Source: an uncultured Bacteroides sp. | GTDB taxonomy: Bacteria; Bacteroidota; Bacteroidia; Bacteroidales; Bacteroidaceae | Assembly (NCBI GenBank): GCA_945607605.1 | Contig: CALYZE010000016.1 | Coordinates: 1-43,841 of the forward strand | Length of the DNA stretch: 43,841 bases | Reading direction: 5' to 3' | Shown here: positions 1 to 7,737 of the stretch, piece after piece | Numbering within the stretch: the first letter of the stretch is position 1 | Layout of the letters: each line of letters begins with the position of its first letter | Translations under genes and position numbers: made by a program | The notes under the pieces: model-generated | Seen by the model: only the letters and a program-made list of their open reading frames with translations | Database searches by the model: none | What the model was told of the DNA's origin: nothing

Positions 1-30
1 GATAAAATTGAAACGATTATAACCGCATGA
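1..30 (+). CDS. 3' end of an upstream gene (partial, unidentified)
   Basis: Frame 1 is open from the first base and ends in TGA at 28-30. The other two forward frames hit stops within the first 21 bases. The stop overlaps the next ATG (27-29) as ATGA, the same coupling seen between the next two genes at 773-776. This suggests the tail of another gene of the same surface-glycan operon. Only nine residues are visible, so no function can be given. Confidence 0.45.
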   Translation, partial: DKIETIITA

Positions 31-776
31 AGATTGTAGTTCATCCTAAATACCAATCTGCAAAAGCCTCCATAGTTCAACTACTTACTCTATTTGACAC
101 CCATGGCAAAACAGTTTACAAAGGTCGAAACTTAGTAAAGCGATTCCATACAGAACATGGAGATTGGATTGTCAAAAAATACAAAACGCCTAATATCTTT
201 CAAAAAATAGCTTATACCTTCTGGGAGAAAAGTAAAGCAGAAAAAGCTTATCTATTCGCAGCTAAACTTCTAGAGTTAGGAATAGATACTCCAGAAGAGA
301 TTGCATATATTGAAAAGAAAAAATACGGTTTATTAAATGACTGTTACTTTATATCGACCGTTTGTGACGATCCATCTATAAATACCGCATTAGCAGAAAA
401 CTCAAATTTCGATAAAGACTTCGCGACATCCCTAGCTGCTTTTTGCGTAGAAATGCATACTAGGGGTTTTCTACATGGAGACTTAAACAATAGCAATATC
501 CTTTACCGCAGAGACGAGCAAGGAGAATTGAAATTCACTGTTATCGACACAAATCGCTCTATCTTCAAATCCCATCCATCCTCTAATGAGTGTTTAGATA
601 ATCTAAAACGCTTAACTTTCCATCGGGAATTATTCCAATATATAATTGAGAAATATGCATATCTTCGTCAATGGAATATCTCCCAAAGTATCCATCAAGC
701 AGAAATCATCCTAAATAATTTTGAGAAACAAAGAAAAAGAAAACGTAAAATAAAATCGATTATAAAGCGTTCATGA
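27..776 (+). CDS. Lipopolysaccharide kinase (WaaP/InaA-like) family protein
   Basis: A 249-residue protein with an atypical protein-kinase fold signature. The catalytic loop HGDLNNSNIL lies at about residues 150-159 (candidate catalytic Asp152, metal-binding Asn157), and the metal-binding segment VIDTNR follows at 172-177 (Asp174). This pattern is typical of the Kdo/WaaP/InaA kinases that phosphorylate LPS core sugars on the cytoplasmic side of the inner membrane. The C-terminus is very basic (KQRKRKRKIKSII), which could help membrane association. The gene starts inside an ATGA overlap with the preceding gene and ends in an ATGA overlap with the next one, indicating translational coupling in a glycan-assembly operon. 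Family assignment is good; the sugar acceptor is unknown. Confidence 0.8.
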   Translation: MKIVVHPKYQSAKASIVQLLTLFDTHGKTVYKGRNLVKRFHTEHGDWIVKKYKTPNIFQKIAYTFWEKSKAEKAYLFAAKLLELGIDTPEEIAYIEKKKYGLLNDCYFISTVCDDPSINTALAENSNFDKDFATSLAAFCVEMHTRGFLHGDLNNSNILYRRDEQGELKFTVIDTNRSIFKSHPSSNECLDNLKRLTFHRELFQYIIEKYAYLRQWNISQSIHQAEIILNNFEKQRKRKRKIKSIIKRS

Positions 777-1624
777 AAACATTTCCTAAAATAAGACGTA
801 AACTCTGCTATCTATATGAAGTTATACGTAAAAAATCTAATTATTCTCCGCTTCATACGGATATAGACATCATAATACCTGTATGCGAAAAAGACCTTGC
901 GATTCTCCCACTCTGCCTTGAAGGAGTCAAGAATTGCATATGTCATCATATTGCTGCTATCTATATTATATCTCCTGATTCAGAAGAGACAAGAACTTTT
1001 TGCACAAAACATCAACTTCATTTCATCAATGAAAAAGAAGTTTTAGGCTATACTCCCAAAGAAAGAGAACCTTTTTATGCTGGAAACCCCAAACGGGATC
1101 GAACAGGATGGATCTTCCAACAACTACTTAAATTATCCGGGAAGATAGGTAAAAGTCCCTATTTTATAGTAATAGATGCAGATCATATCTTGCTACAGCC
1201 ACATACATTCATAACTCCAAACAGGAAACTTGTCTTTTATCAAAGCGTGCAATATCATGAGCCTTACTATACAAACATTGAAAGGTTGACAGGGAAATAT
1301 CCCCACACTCACCTATCATATATAGCCCACAAGATGGTTTTTGAACGTGAACTATTAGCTGATTTAAGAAAACAGATAGAACTTCATCACTTTCCATTAA
1401 AATGGGATGAGGCCATTTGGAAAAGCCTTGACTCAACAGATATATCTGCTTTTTCCGAGTTTGAGTTATTTGGGAATTTTGTTCCTATTCAGGAGAAAGT
1501 ACATTTACCTTGGTTGCAAAAATCCTTCAGTTACGGTGAATGCATGGATTATGAGTCACTACGGAAAAAACATGCTTCGAAATTCAGATCTATAACCTTT
1601 CCCTCATTTAAAAAAGATAAATAA
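773..1624 (+). CDS. DUF6492-like, glycosyltransferase-related protein; 3' end possibly frameshifted
   Basis: The 283-residue product begins with a glycosyltransferase-like beta strand (IDIIIPVCEKDL, about 31-42) and has a DADHILLQP motif near 137-145 that resembles the DxD metal/nucleotide-sugar site of GT-A folds. The best recognition is the DUF6492 group found in polysaccharide clusters; no reaction can be stated. The start overlaps the previous stop (ATGA at 773-776). The end is odd. Just before the stop lies an A6 run (1610-1615), and the +1 frame stays open from 1596 to 1760, where it ends in an ATGA overlap with the next start. Loss of one A would lengthen the protein by about 46 residues and restore the coupling seen at the other junctions. 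The current stop may therefore be a frameshift product or a sequence error. Confidence 0.7.
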   Translation: MKTFPKIRRKLCYLYEVIRKKSNYSPLHTDIDIIIPVCEKDLAILPLCLEGVKNCICHHIAAIYIISPDSEETRTFCTKHQLHFINEKEVLGYTPKEREPFYAGNPKRDRTGWIFQQLLKLSGKIGKSPYFIVIDADHILLQPHTFITPNRKLVFYQSVQYHEPYYTNIERLTGKYPHTHLSYIAHKMVFERELLADLRKQIELHHFPLKWDEAIWKSLDSTDISAFSEFELFGNFVPIQEKVHLPWLQKSFSYGECMDYESLRKKHASKFRSITFPSFKKDK

Positions 1625-1760
1625 CTCCAGAGATGAAGCCCTTAAAGTCTATAAAATTATAAAAACAGAAAAAGTAGACTGCCGACACATTTTAGAGAGA
1701 AAGAATCTCATTTCTCTATTAGTCATTCACAAGTCTTTCAAAAAAGCAGCTCCATTATGA
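1596..1760 (+). pseudogene. Out-of-frame coding-like continuation of the preceding DUF6492-like gene
   Basis: This stretch is open in frame 3 with no ATG, GTG or TTG start of its own in a sensible place. It would encode about 54 residues including RDEALKVYKIIKTEK and CRHILERKN, a mix of charged and hydrophobic residues that looks like real protein. It ends with TGA at 1758-1760, overlapping the ATG of the next gene (1757), as at the two upstream junctions. It is best read as the missing C-terminus of the preceding gene after a one-base change in the A6 run at 1610-1615. It could instead be a chance open frame in AT-rich DNA. Confidence 0.4.
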
Positions 1761-2626
1761 TTGTAATAAGCAAACACTCTAACCAACTGTGCAATCGCCT
1801 CTTTACGTATCTTCCAGCATTGTCTTATGCCTTAGAAGCGAATGAATCCGTATGTTTTTTGTTTCAATATAAAGGCTACAATTCTCTTTTTCCAAATCTG
1901 GAAAAAGAAGGAATACATTCCTATTGGATAGATAGCCAAATAAGACCAAGTATCCAAAGCAAGATCTTTAATGCGGTGATTAGATGCATAAATAAATTCA
2001 CTCATCTCGTAATTAGACCCAATGAGAAGGTACCTCTACACCAACCACTAAGATATCTTTTTAATTCAAAATGGAAGGAAGCTCGTCAAGATCAAGCTTA
2101 TATCAACAAGCATGCTCCACATCTTCGTTTTCTCTTTTCTCCTTCTGAAAGCGTTTGGGAACAAATAAATCATCTGCTTCACAACACAGACGCTGATATG
2201 TTGACCATTGGAGTACACATTCGACGCGGAGATTATCGAACCTATAGAAATGGAATTTATTTTTATGAATTAGACGTTTACCACCAATACATGCTTCATT
2301 TAAAAAAAATATTTGAAGAACAAAATAAGCGGGTTCGCTTTCTCATCTGTTCAAACGAACCGATTGACCTACATTTCTTTAGCCAATGCAATACCCTAAT
2401 GCAAAAAGGAAAGGATATGTTAGTTGACTTATATGCACTTTCTAAATGTGACTATATCATTGGTCCGCCGAGCACTTATTCCCAATGGGCTTCTTTTTAC
2501 GGAGAAGTTCCCTTACAAGTATTAAACAGTGCACATTCCACCCTTTCATTAGACAAATTCTCCATCACTAAATCTTTAGATAATTACCTTTCATTGTTGT
2601 CAGATGAAAACGCTAAAGAAAAATAG
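1757..2626 (+). CDS. Alpha-1,2-fucosyltransferase-like glycosyltransferase (GT11 type)
   Basis: The 289-residue protein carries HIRRGDY at residues 154-160, the conserved HxRRGDY donor-binding motif of GT11 alpha-1,2-fucosyltransferases. Its N-terminus (SKHSNQLCNRLFTYLPALSYA) resembles the 'GGLGNQ.FQ' start of that family but is degenerate. Toward the C-terminus a DLYALSKCDYIIGPPSTYSQWA segment (about 228-249) matches the family's second conserved block. It would transfer fucose, or a related sugar from a GDP-linked donor, to a surface oligosaccharide in the cytoplasm. No membrane segment is evident. The start overlaps the TGA of the out-of-frame stretch upstream. The degenerate N-terminal motif leaves the sugar donor open. 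Confidence 0.75.
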   Translation: MIVISKHSNQLCNRLFTYLPALSYALEANESVCFLFQYKGYNSLFPNLEKEGIHSYWIDSQIRPSIQSKIFNAVIRCINKFTHLVIRPNEKVPLHQPLRYLFNSKWKEARQDQAYINKHAPHLRFLFSPSESVWEQINHLLHNTDADMLTIGVHIRRGDYRTYRNGIYFYELDVYHQYMLHLKKIFEEQNKRVRFLICSNEPIDLHFFSQCNTLMQKGKDMLVDLYALSKCDYIIGPPSTYSQWASFYGEVPLQVLNSAHSTLSLDKFSITKSLDNYLSLLSDENAKEK

Positions 2627-2686
2627 ACAGATACCCCTCGTTTTACGCAAGATAATGAAACAGAAAGAGAAAATTAATGAATATCG

Positions 2687-2718
2687 TTGGCTACATGGAC
2701 TGAAATAATCTATCTTTG
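2687..2718 (+). promoter_or_regulatory. Bacteroides-type promoter (-33 TTGG, -7 TATCTTTG)
   Basis: TTGG at 2687-2690 is followed after 20 bases by TATCTTTG at 2711-2718, matching the Bacteroides TTTG-N19-21-TAnnTTTG promoter. Transcription would begin near 2725, about 16 bases before the ATG at 2741. This gives the GT2 gene (and perhaps pdxB) its own promoter and excludes the upstream TTG at 2687 as its start codon. Confidence 0.6.
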
Positions 2719-2740
2719 TCCAATAATTGCAGTGAAAAGT

Positions 2741-3565
2741 ATGAAATCAACCAATTTCAGTGTAGGCGTCATTATTTCGACATACAATAACCCTGCATGG
2801 CTTGAAAAAGTTCTTTGGGGATATATTTACCAAACACACCCGGCAGACGAAATAGTTATCGCAGATGACGGTTCCAGAGATGACACCCGACTTTTGATTG
2901 AAAGTTTCAAAGACAAACTTCCAATTAAACACGTGTGGCATGAAGACAATGGCTTTCAAAAATCGCGTATATTAAACAGTGCTCTTATAGCTTCTCAATC
3001 AGATTATCTCATCTTTACAGACCAAGACTGCATTCCCCGAAAAGACTTCATTGCTACGCATCTGGAATATGCAGAGAAAGGCCATTTTCTTTCTGGAGGC
3101 TATTTTAAGCTACCAATGGATATTAGTCTGGCACTTAGACAAGAGGACGTAGAAAACGGTAACGCTTTTTCCATTTCATGGCTGAGAGAAAAACAGATGA
3201 AATGCAATTTCAAATGTACCAAACTCGTAAAAAGCACCTCTTTTGCTCGCCTCATGAATGCCATTACTACTACAAAGGCCACCTGGAATGGGTGTAATGC
3301 TTCCGGATGGAGAAAAGATTTATTAGAAATAAATGGTTTCAATGAAGAAATGCAATACGGGGGACAAGACCGTGAATTTGGTGAACGCCTATTCAATTTA
3401 GGGATAAAGTCAAAACAAATTCGTTATTCAGCGATTGTTATACATTTAGACCACAAGCGCCCATATAAGACAAAAGAATCAATAAAAAAGAACATAAATA
3501 TCAGGCGCAATACTTGTAAGAGTGGCATTATAGAAACGCCTAATGGCATCAAACAATTGCATTAA
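2741..3565 (+). CDS. Family 2 glycosyltransferase with GT7/GT27-like C-terminus
   Basis: The 274-residue GT-A enzyme opens with VGVIISTYNNPAWLEKVL, has the nucleotide-sugar motif ADDGSRDD at about 41-48, a DxD-type TDQDC near residue 90, and a C-terminal block with GWRKDLLEINGFNEEM and GGQDREFGERL. The last block is typical of the galactosyltransferase/chondroitin-polymerase-like (Glyco_transf_7C) module. It should add a sugar from an activated donor to a surface glycan at the cytoplasmic face; the sugar is not predictable. The ATG at 2741 was chosen because a promoter match lies at 2687-2718. A GTG at 2732 is possible. The stop lies 4 bases before the pdxB start, so the two are probably cotranscribed. 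Confidence 0.85.
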   Translation: MKSTNFSVGVIISTYNNPAWLEKVLWGYIYQTHPADEIVIADDGSRDDTRLLIESFKDKLPIKHVWHEDNGFQKSRILNSALIASQSDYLIFTDQDCIPRKDFIATHLEYAEKGHFLSGGYFKLPMDISLALRQEDVENGNAFSISWLREKQMKCNFKCTKLVKSTSFARLMNAITTTKATWNGCNASGWRKDLLEINGFNEEMQYGGQDREFGERLFNLGIKSKQIRYSAIVIHLDHKRPYKTKESIKKNINIRRNTCKSGIIETPNGIKQLH

Positions 3566-3569
3566 AATG

Positions 3570-4634
3570 ATGAAAGTCATTGTTGACAACCAAATACCTT
3601 TTATCAAAGAAGCTATCGAAGAGATAGCTGATCAAGTAGTATTTGTTCCCGGTAAAGACTTCACCCCTGCATTGGTCAAAGAGGCAGATGCCTTGATTAT
3701 TCGCACACGTACACACTGCAACCGTCAATTATTGGAAGGTAGCAATGTCCGCTTCATCGCCACTGCCACCATTGGATTTGATCATATCGATACTGAATAT
3801 TGCCACGAAGCGGGCATCACCTGGACGAATGCTCCCGGATGTAACTCTGCCTCAGTAGCTCAATACCTGCAATCCTCCCTTTTGCTATTACAACTATCCA
3901 AAGGTAAAAAGTTATCAGAGATGACGATTGGCATCATCGGAGTTGGAAACGTGGGTCGTAAAGTAGCACAAGTAGCCCATGAATTAGGAATGCAAGTATT
4001 ATTGAACGACCTTCCCCGACAAGACAAAGAGGGCAATGCCGCTTTCACTTCTTTGCAAACTCTGGCAGAAAAATGTGACGTACTGACCTTCCATGTACCT
4101 TTATATAAGGAAGGCAGGTATAAAACATTCCATTTGGCAGACGATGCCTTCTTCCACCACCTAAAACGCTGCCCGGTCATCATCAATACTTCCCGTGGAG
4201 AAGTAATCCAGACAACGTCTCTTCTCAATGCACTGGAATGTGGAGCTATCTCAGATGCCATTATTGATGTTTGGGAAAATGAGCCCGACATCCATCCTAC
4301 CTTATTAAATAAGGTGTTTGTTGGAACACCCCATATTGCCGGTTATTCAGCTGATGGAAAAGCAAATGCTACACGTATGTCATTGGACGCACTCTGTCAC
4401 TATTTCAACCTAACAGCCAATTACCAGATCATCCCTCCCCAACCTGAGAACTCTACCCTCATGGCCACTAGCATAGAAGAGGCGTATTTACAAATGTATG
4501 ACCCACGAAAAGACAGCCGAGCTTTGAAAAGTCATCCGGAGCAATTCGAAAAGCTGCGTGGAGATTATCCCTTACGAAGAGAGAAGGAAGCTTATACAAT
4601 CAAGCTATGCCCTCTTCCAAATCAAAGAGACTGA
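3570..4634 (+). CDS. pdxB: 4-phosphoerythronate dehydrogenase
   Basis: This 354-residue NAD-dependent D-2-hydroxyacid dehydrogenase oxidises 4-phospho-D-erythronate in the DXP-dependent branch of pyridoxal phosphate synthesis. The Rossmann motif GVGNVG is at 124-129. The catalytic set is visible as Arg209 (NTSRGEV), Glu238 (ENEPD) and His255 (GTPHIAGYS). The GFDHID block and the extra C-terminal region after the catalytic domain fit PdxB rather than SerA. The start is ATG at 3570 or 3567, because MKVIVDNQIPF is the expected N-terminus; an earlier in-frame ATG at 3543 lies inside the preceding gene. The 3' end overlaps purN, on the other strand, by 13 bases. Confidence 0.92.
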   Translation: MKVIVDNQIPFIKEAIEEIADQVVFVPGKDFTPALVKEADALIIRTRTHCNRQLLEGSNVRFIATATIGFDHIDTEYCHEAGITWTNAPGCNSASVAQYLQSSLLLLQLSKGKKLSEMTIGIIGVGNVGRKVAQVAHELGMQVLLNDLPRQDKEGNAAFTSLQTLAEKCDVLTFHVPLYKEGRYKTFHLADDAFFHHLKRCPVIINTSRGEVIQTTSLLNALECGAISDAIIDVWENEPDIHPTLLNKVFVGTPHIAGYSADGKANATRMSLDALCHYFNLTANYQIIPPQPENSTLMATSIEEAYLQMYDPRKDSRALKSHPEQFEKLRGDYPLRREKEAYTIKLCPLPNQRD

Positions 4635-5194
4635 ACCAGCTCTTCTATTATCTTTGGATAACTGTCATATTCCAGTTTATGGATGCGTTGTGCCAACTCC
4701 TCCGGAGTATCTCCCGGTAGTACCGGACACTTCTTCTGACAAATAACAGCCCCTTCATCGTAGTTCTCATTCGTATAATGAATCGTAATGCCACTCTCCT
4801 TTTCTCCGGCTGCAATAACTGCTTCGTGCACACGATCGCCATACATCCCCTTTCCACCAAACTTCGGGAGTAGTGAAGGATGTATATTTATCATTTTATG
4901 GGGATAAGCATGCAAAATATCATCCGGCACACGTGCCAGAAAACCGGCCAATACTACAAAGTCGATATGATACTCCTGCAGCATTGACAAAATAGTCCTT
5001 CCACTCTCCCAATCACTTTTAGAATAGTAAAAACCAGGCACTTCCAAGGCTTTCGCACGTTCTAAAACAAACGCATTCTGTCGATTAGTCAAAACCAAAC
5101 GTACATCAGCAGAACCTTTTTCCCGAAAATAACGAATAATGTTCTCTGCATTCGTTCCACTTCCTGAAGCTAAAATTGCAATCTTTTTCTTCAT
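4622..5194 (-). CDS. purN: Phosphoribosylglycinamide formyltransferase
   Basis: The 190-residue cytosolic enzyme transfers a formyl group from 10-formyl-tetrahydrofolate to GAR, the third step of purine synthesis. The phosphate-binding start KIAILASGSGTNAENI is at 4-19. The catalytic residues are Asn103 and His105 in INIHPSLLPKF, and Asp146 in NYDEGAVI. An upstream in-frame ATG at 5245 would add 17 residues (MHYFAQFSRF...) unlike the family, so 5194 was chosen. The gene converges on pdxB with a short overlap and diverges from acpP. A perfect 14-bp palindrome lies 10 bases upstream of the start. Confidence 0.93.
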   Translation of the reverse strand: MKKKIAILASGSGTNAENIIRYFREKGSADVRLVLTNRQNAFVLERAKALEVPGFYYSKSDWESGRTILSMLQEYHIDFVVLAGFLARVPDDILHAYPHKMINIHPSLLPKFGGKGMYGDRVHEAVIAAGEKESGITIHYTNENYDEGAVICQKKCPVLPGDTPEELAQRIHKLEYDSYPKIIEELVQSL

Positions 5195-5204
5195 AACCCC
5201 TTTG

Positions 5205-5218
5205 TTTTGTGCACAAAA
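5205..5218. promoter_or_regulatory. Perfect 14-bp palindrome upstream of purN (possible operator)
   Basis: TTTTGTGCACAAAA reads the same on both strands and sits between the divergent purN and acpP genes. Related half-sites (TTGTGCAAAAT at 5229-5238 and AGTGCA at 5239-5244) follow, so this could be a repressor-binding region. No regulator is adjacent. Confidence 0.35.
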
Positions 5219-5260
5219 TCGTGAAAATTGTGCAAAATAGTGCATTTAATTCATTAAATA

Positions 5261-5292
5261 TTTGCGAAGAACAATAAATATTTATTCCTTTG
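5261..5292 (+). promoter_or_regulatory. Promoter of acpP-fabF-rnc (-33 TTTG, -7 TTCCTTTG)
   Basis: TTTG at 5261-5264 and TTCCTTTG at 5285-5292 are separated by 20 bases. The -7 box departs from TAnnTTTG only at the second base. The predicted start near 5298 gives a leader of about 45 bases ahead of acpP. Confidence 0.55.
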
Positions 5293-5343
5293 CACCGCAA
5301 ATTTAAAGAAATAAAACTAATTATTAATTAAAAACTTAAAGTT

Positions 5344-5580
5344 ATGTCTGAAATTGCATCAAGAGTGAAAGCGATTATCGTCGACAAATTAGGCGTCGAA
5401 GAATCAGAAGTTACAATCGAAGCTAGCTTCACTAACGATTTAGGAGCAGATTCTCTTGACACTGTAGAACTTATCATGGAATTTGAAAAAGAATTCGGTA
5501 TCTCTATACCTGATGACCAAGCTGAAAAGATTGGCACTGTAGGTGATGCTGTATCTTACATCGAAGAACACGCTAAGTAA
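5344..5580 (+). CDS. acpP: Acyl carrier protein
   Basis: A 78-residue acidic helical protein with the phosphopantetheine-attachment motif GADSLDTVE; the modified residue is Ser37. It carries growing acyl chains in type II fatty acid synthesis and supplies acyl groups for lipid A and phospholipids. Length and the helix II sequence ([22 protein letters not shown]) are typical. It is followed after 21 bases by fabF, then rnc, the common acpP-fabF-rnc order in bacteria. A recognisable Bacteroides promoter lies upstream. Confidence 0.97.
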   Translation: MSEIASRVKAIIVDKLGVEESEVTIEASFTNDLGADSLDTVELIMEFEKEFGISIPDDQAEKIGTVGDAVSYIEEHAK

Positions 5581-5601
5581 TTTTATCCATTAGCTTATAA
5601 C

Positions 5602-6867
5602 ATGGAATTAAAAAGAGTTGTAGTAACAGGTCTCGGCGCCATTACTCCTATTGGCAATAGTATTCCCGAGTTTTGGGAAAACCTAGTGAATGGGGTTAGT
5701 GGAGCGGGACCTATTACTCATTTCGACGCATCCCTTTTCAAGACTCAATTTGCATGCGAAGTGAAAGACTTCGATGCCACCAAATATATAGACCGTAAAG
5801 AGGCCCGCAAGATGGATTTATACACACAATATGCCATTGCAGTAGCCAAAGAAGCGGTGGGTGATTCCGGTCTTGATATCGAAAATGAGGATTTAAACAG
5901 AATCGGTGTCATCTTTGGTGCTGGTATCGGTGGTATCCGTACATTCGAAGAAGAAGCAGGTAACTATGCTTTGACAGGTAAAGAAAATGGTCCTAGGTTC
6001 AATCCGTTCTTCATCCCTAAGATGATTTCGGACATTGCAGCCGGACAAATTTCTATCATGTATGGTTTTCACGGTCCTAACTACGCAACTTGCTCTGCAT
6101 GTGCGACTTCAACGAACGCTATTGCGGATGCATTCAATCTGATCCGTTTGGGTAAGGTTAATGCCATCGTAACGGGCGGTTCGGAAGCTGCTATTGCCGC
6201 TTGTGGTGTAGGTGGTTTCAACGCCATGCATGCATTGTCAACCCGCAATGATTCTCCTGAAACAGCCTCTCGTCCGTTCAGTGCAAGCCGTGACGGTTTC
6301 GTGATGGGTGAAGGTGGCGGATGTCTGATTCTGGAAGAATTGGAACATGCCAAAGCACGGGGTGCTAAGATTTACGCGGAAGTGGCAGGCGTAGGCATGT
6401 CAGCCGACGCTCATCACCTCACAGCTTCTCATCCGGAAGGTTTAGGAGCCAAGTTAGTGATGCAAAATGCATTGGAAGATGCAGAAATGAACCCCAACGA
6501 AGTAGATTATATCAATGTTCACGGTACATCTACTCCCGTAGGTGATATATCAGAAGTCAAAGCCATCAAAGAGGTATTTGGCCAACATGCTTATGAGTTG
6601 AGCATCAGTTCAACTAAATCCATGACTGGTCACTTGCTCGGCGCTGCCGGTGCGGTAGAAGCCATTGCAAGTATCCTTGCGATTAAGAACGGCATTGTAC
6701 CTCCGACCATCAACCACGAAGAGGGTGATAATGACGAAAACATCGACTATGACTTGAACCTCACGTTCAACCAAGCTCAAAAGCGCGAAGTAAACGTAGC
6801 CTTGTCCAATACATTTGGATTTGGCGGTCATAATGCCTGTGTTATTTTTAAGAAGTACGCAGAATAA
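5602..6867 (+). CDS. fabF: Beta-ketoacyl-ACP synthase II
   Basis: The 421-residue condensing enzyme elongates acyl-ACP with malonyl-ACP. The Cys-His-His triad is present in order: the Cys in ATCSACATST, the first His in NVHGTSTPVGD, and the second in TGHLLGAAGAVEA. The N-terminus (RVVVTGLGAITPIGNS) and the glycine-rich C-terminal NTFGFGGHNACVIF are standard for FabF. It lies 21 bases after acpP and 9 bases before rnc, in one apparent operon. Length is normal and no residue change was noted. Confidence 0.96.
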   Translation: MELKRVVVTGLGAITPIGNSIPEFWENLVNGVSGAGPITHFDASLFKTQFACEVKDFDATKYIDRKEARKMDLYTQYAIAVAKEAVGDSGLDIENEDLNRIGVIFGAGIGGIRTFEEEAGNYALTGKENGPRFNPFFIPKMISDIAAGQISIMYGFHGPNYATCSACATSTNAIADAFNLIRLGKVNAIVTGGSEAAIAACGVGGFNAMHALSTRNDSPETASRPFSASRDGFVMGEGGGCLILEELEHAKARGAKIYAEVAGVGMSADAHHLTASHPEGLGAKLVMQNALEDAEMNPNEVDYINVHGTSTPVGDISEVKAIKEVFGQHAYELSISSTKSMTGHLLGAAGAVEAIASILAIKNGIVPPTINHEEGDNDENIDYDLNLTFNQAQKREVNVALSNTFGFGGHNACVIFKKYAE

Positions 6868-6876
6868 TAATAGGTC

Positions 6877-7737
6877 GTGTTACGTAATCAAATAGACAAG
6901 ATAAGGCTTTTGTTCCGCAAGGATAGAAGGTCTTATCTTTGTTTTTATAAGATACTGGGCTTTTTCCCGCACAACATTCAGATTTATCAGCAGGCATTAC
7001 TGCATAAATCCACTTCCATACGTTCTGAAAAAGGGCGTCCATTGAACAATGAACGGCTGGAATTCTTAGGAGATGCCATACTTGATGCCATCGTAGGAGA
7101 TATTGTCTATAAACATTTCGAAGGTCGTCGTGAAGGCTTCCTCACAAATACACGCTCCAAGATTGTGCAACGAGAAACACTCAACAAACTGGCAGTTGAA
7201 ATAGGACTGGACAAGCTGGTAAAATACTCCACGCGCTCTTCATCACACAACAGCTATATGTATGGCAACGCATTCGAGGCATTTATAGGTGCCATATACC
7301 TCGACCAAGGCTACGATCGCTGCAAACTCTTCATGGAAGAGAAGATATTCAAGAACTACATCGACCTCGACAAGATGTCACGTAAAGAGGTCAACTTCAA
7401 ATCTAAATTGATTGAATGGAGTCAGAAGAATAAGATGGAAGTATCTTTTGAGCTGATCGAGCAACTTCTTGATGAAGACTACAACCCGATGTTCCACACA
7501 GAAATCCGCATAGAAAGCATCTCAGCAGGCACAGGCACCGGCTATTCCAAGAAGGAATCACAGCAGAATGCCGCAAAAATGGCCTTGAAGAAACTTAAAG
7601 TAGATGATGCCTTCAAGGAAGAAATTCAGGCAGCCAAGGAGCAGAATCAAGCTACAGAAGAAATGCCAAAGGAAGAAGTTTCTGCAGTAGAAGTCTCAAC
7701 CGAAGCAGATTCCCATTCTACGCCCTTGGACAACTAA
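6877..7737 (+). CDS. rnc: Ribonuclease III
   Basis: The 286-residue endonuclease cleaves double-stranded RNA, for example in rRNA processing. The RNase III signature NNERLEFLGDAILD is at 57-70 (acidic residues Glu59, Glu62, Asp66). A second metal-site block, GNAFEAFIGAIYLD, follows at 130-143; it keeps Glu134 but has Asn131 where E. coli has Asp114. A double-stranded-RNA-binding domain occupies roughly 170-236 (KSKLIEWSQKN ... GYSKKESQQNAAKMALKKL), then an acidic, low-complexity tail. GTG at 6877 is used because an in-frame stop (6871-6873) precedes it and no ATG occurs before residue 128. The 3' end overlaps convergent pfkA by 42 bases. Confidence 0.94.
   Translation: MLRNQIDKIRLLFRKDRRSYLCFYKILGFFPHNIQIYQQALLHKSTSIRSEKGRPLNNERLEFLGDAILDAIVGDIVYKHFEGRREGFLTNTRSKIVQRETLNKLAVEIGLDKLVKYSTRSSSHNSYMYGNAFEAFIGAIYLDQGYDRCKLFMEEKIFKNYIDLDKMSRKEVNFKSKLIEWSQKNKMEVSFELIEQLLDEDYNPMFHTEIRIESISAGTGTGYSKKESQQNAAKMALKKLKVDDAFKEEIQAAKEQNQATEEMPKEEVSAVEVSTEADSHSTPLDN
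6909..6941 (+). promoter_or_regulatory. Promoter-like match inside the 5' end of rnc
   Basis: TTTG at 6909-6912 and TATCTTTG at 6934-6941 are 21 bases apart, a full Bacteroides promoter match. A start near 6948 would lie inside the rnc coding region, downstream of its only plausible start codon. It may be a chance match within codons for LLFRK...YLCF or a secondary promoter. Confidence 0.25.

Noticed and set aside
2687-2740. TTG start at 2687 giving an 18-residue N-terminal extension of the GT2 protein
   Set aside because: The TTG is part of a -33 box with a matching -7 box 20 bases downstream; the family N-terminus begins at ATG 2741.
3860-4291. Minus-strand open frame of 143 codons inside pdxB
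   Set aside because: It is a shadow of the dehydrogenase coding region without a promoter or recognisable domain.
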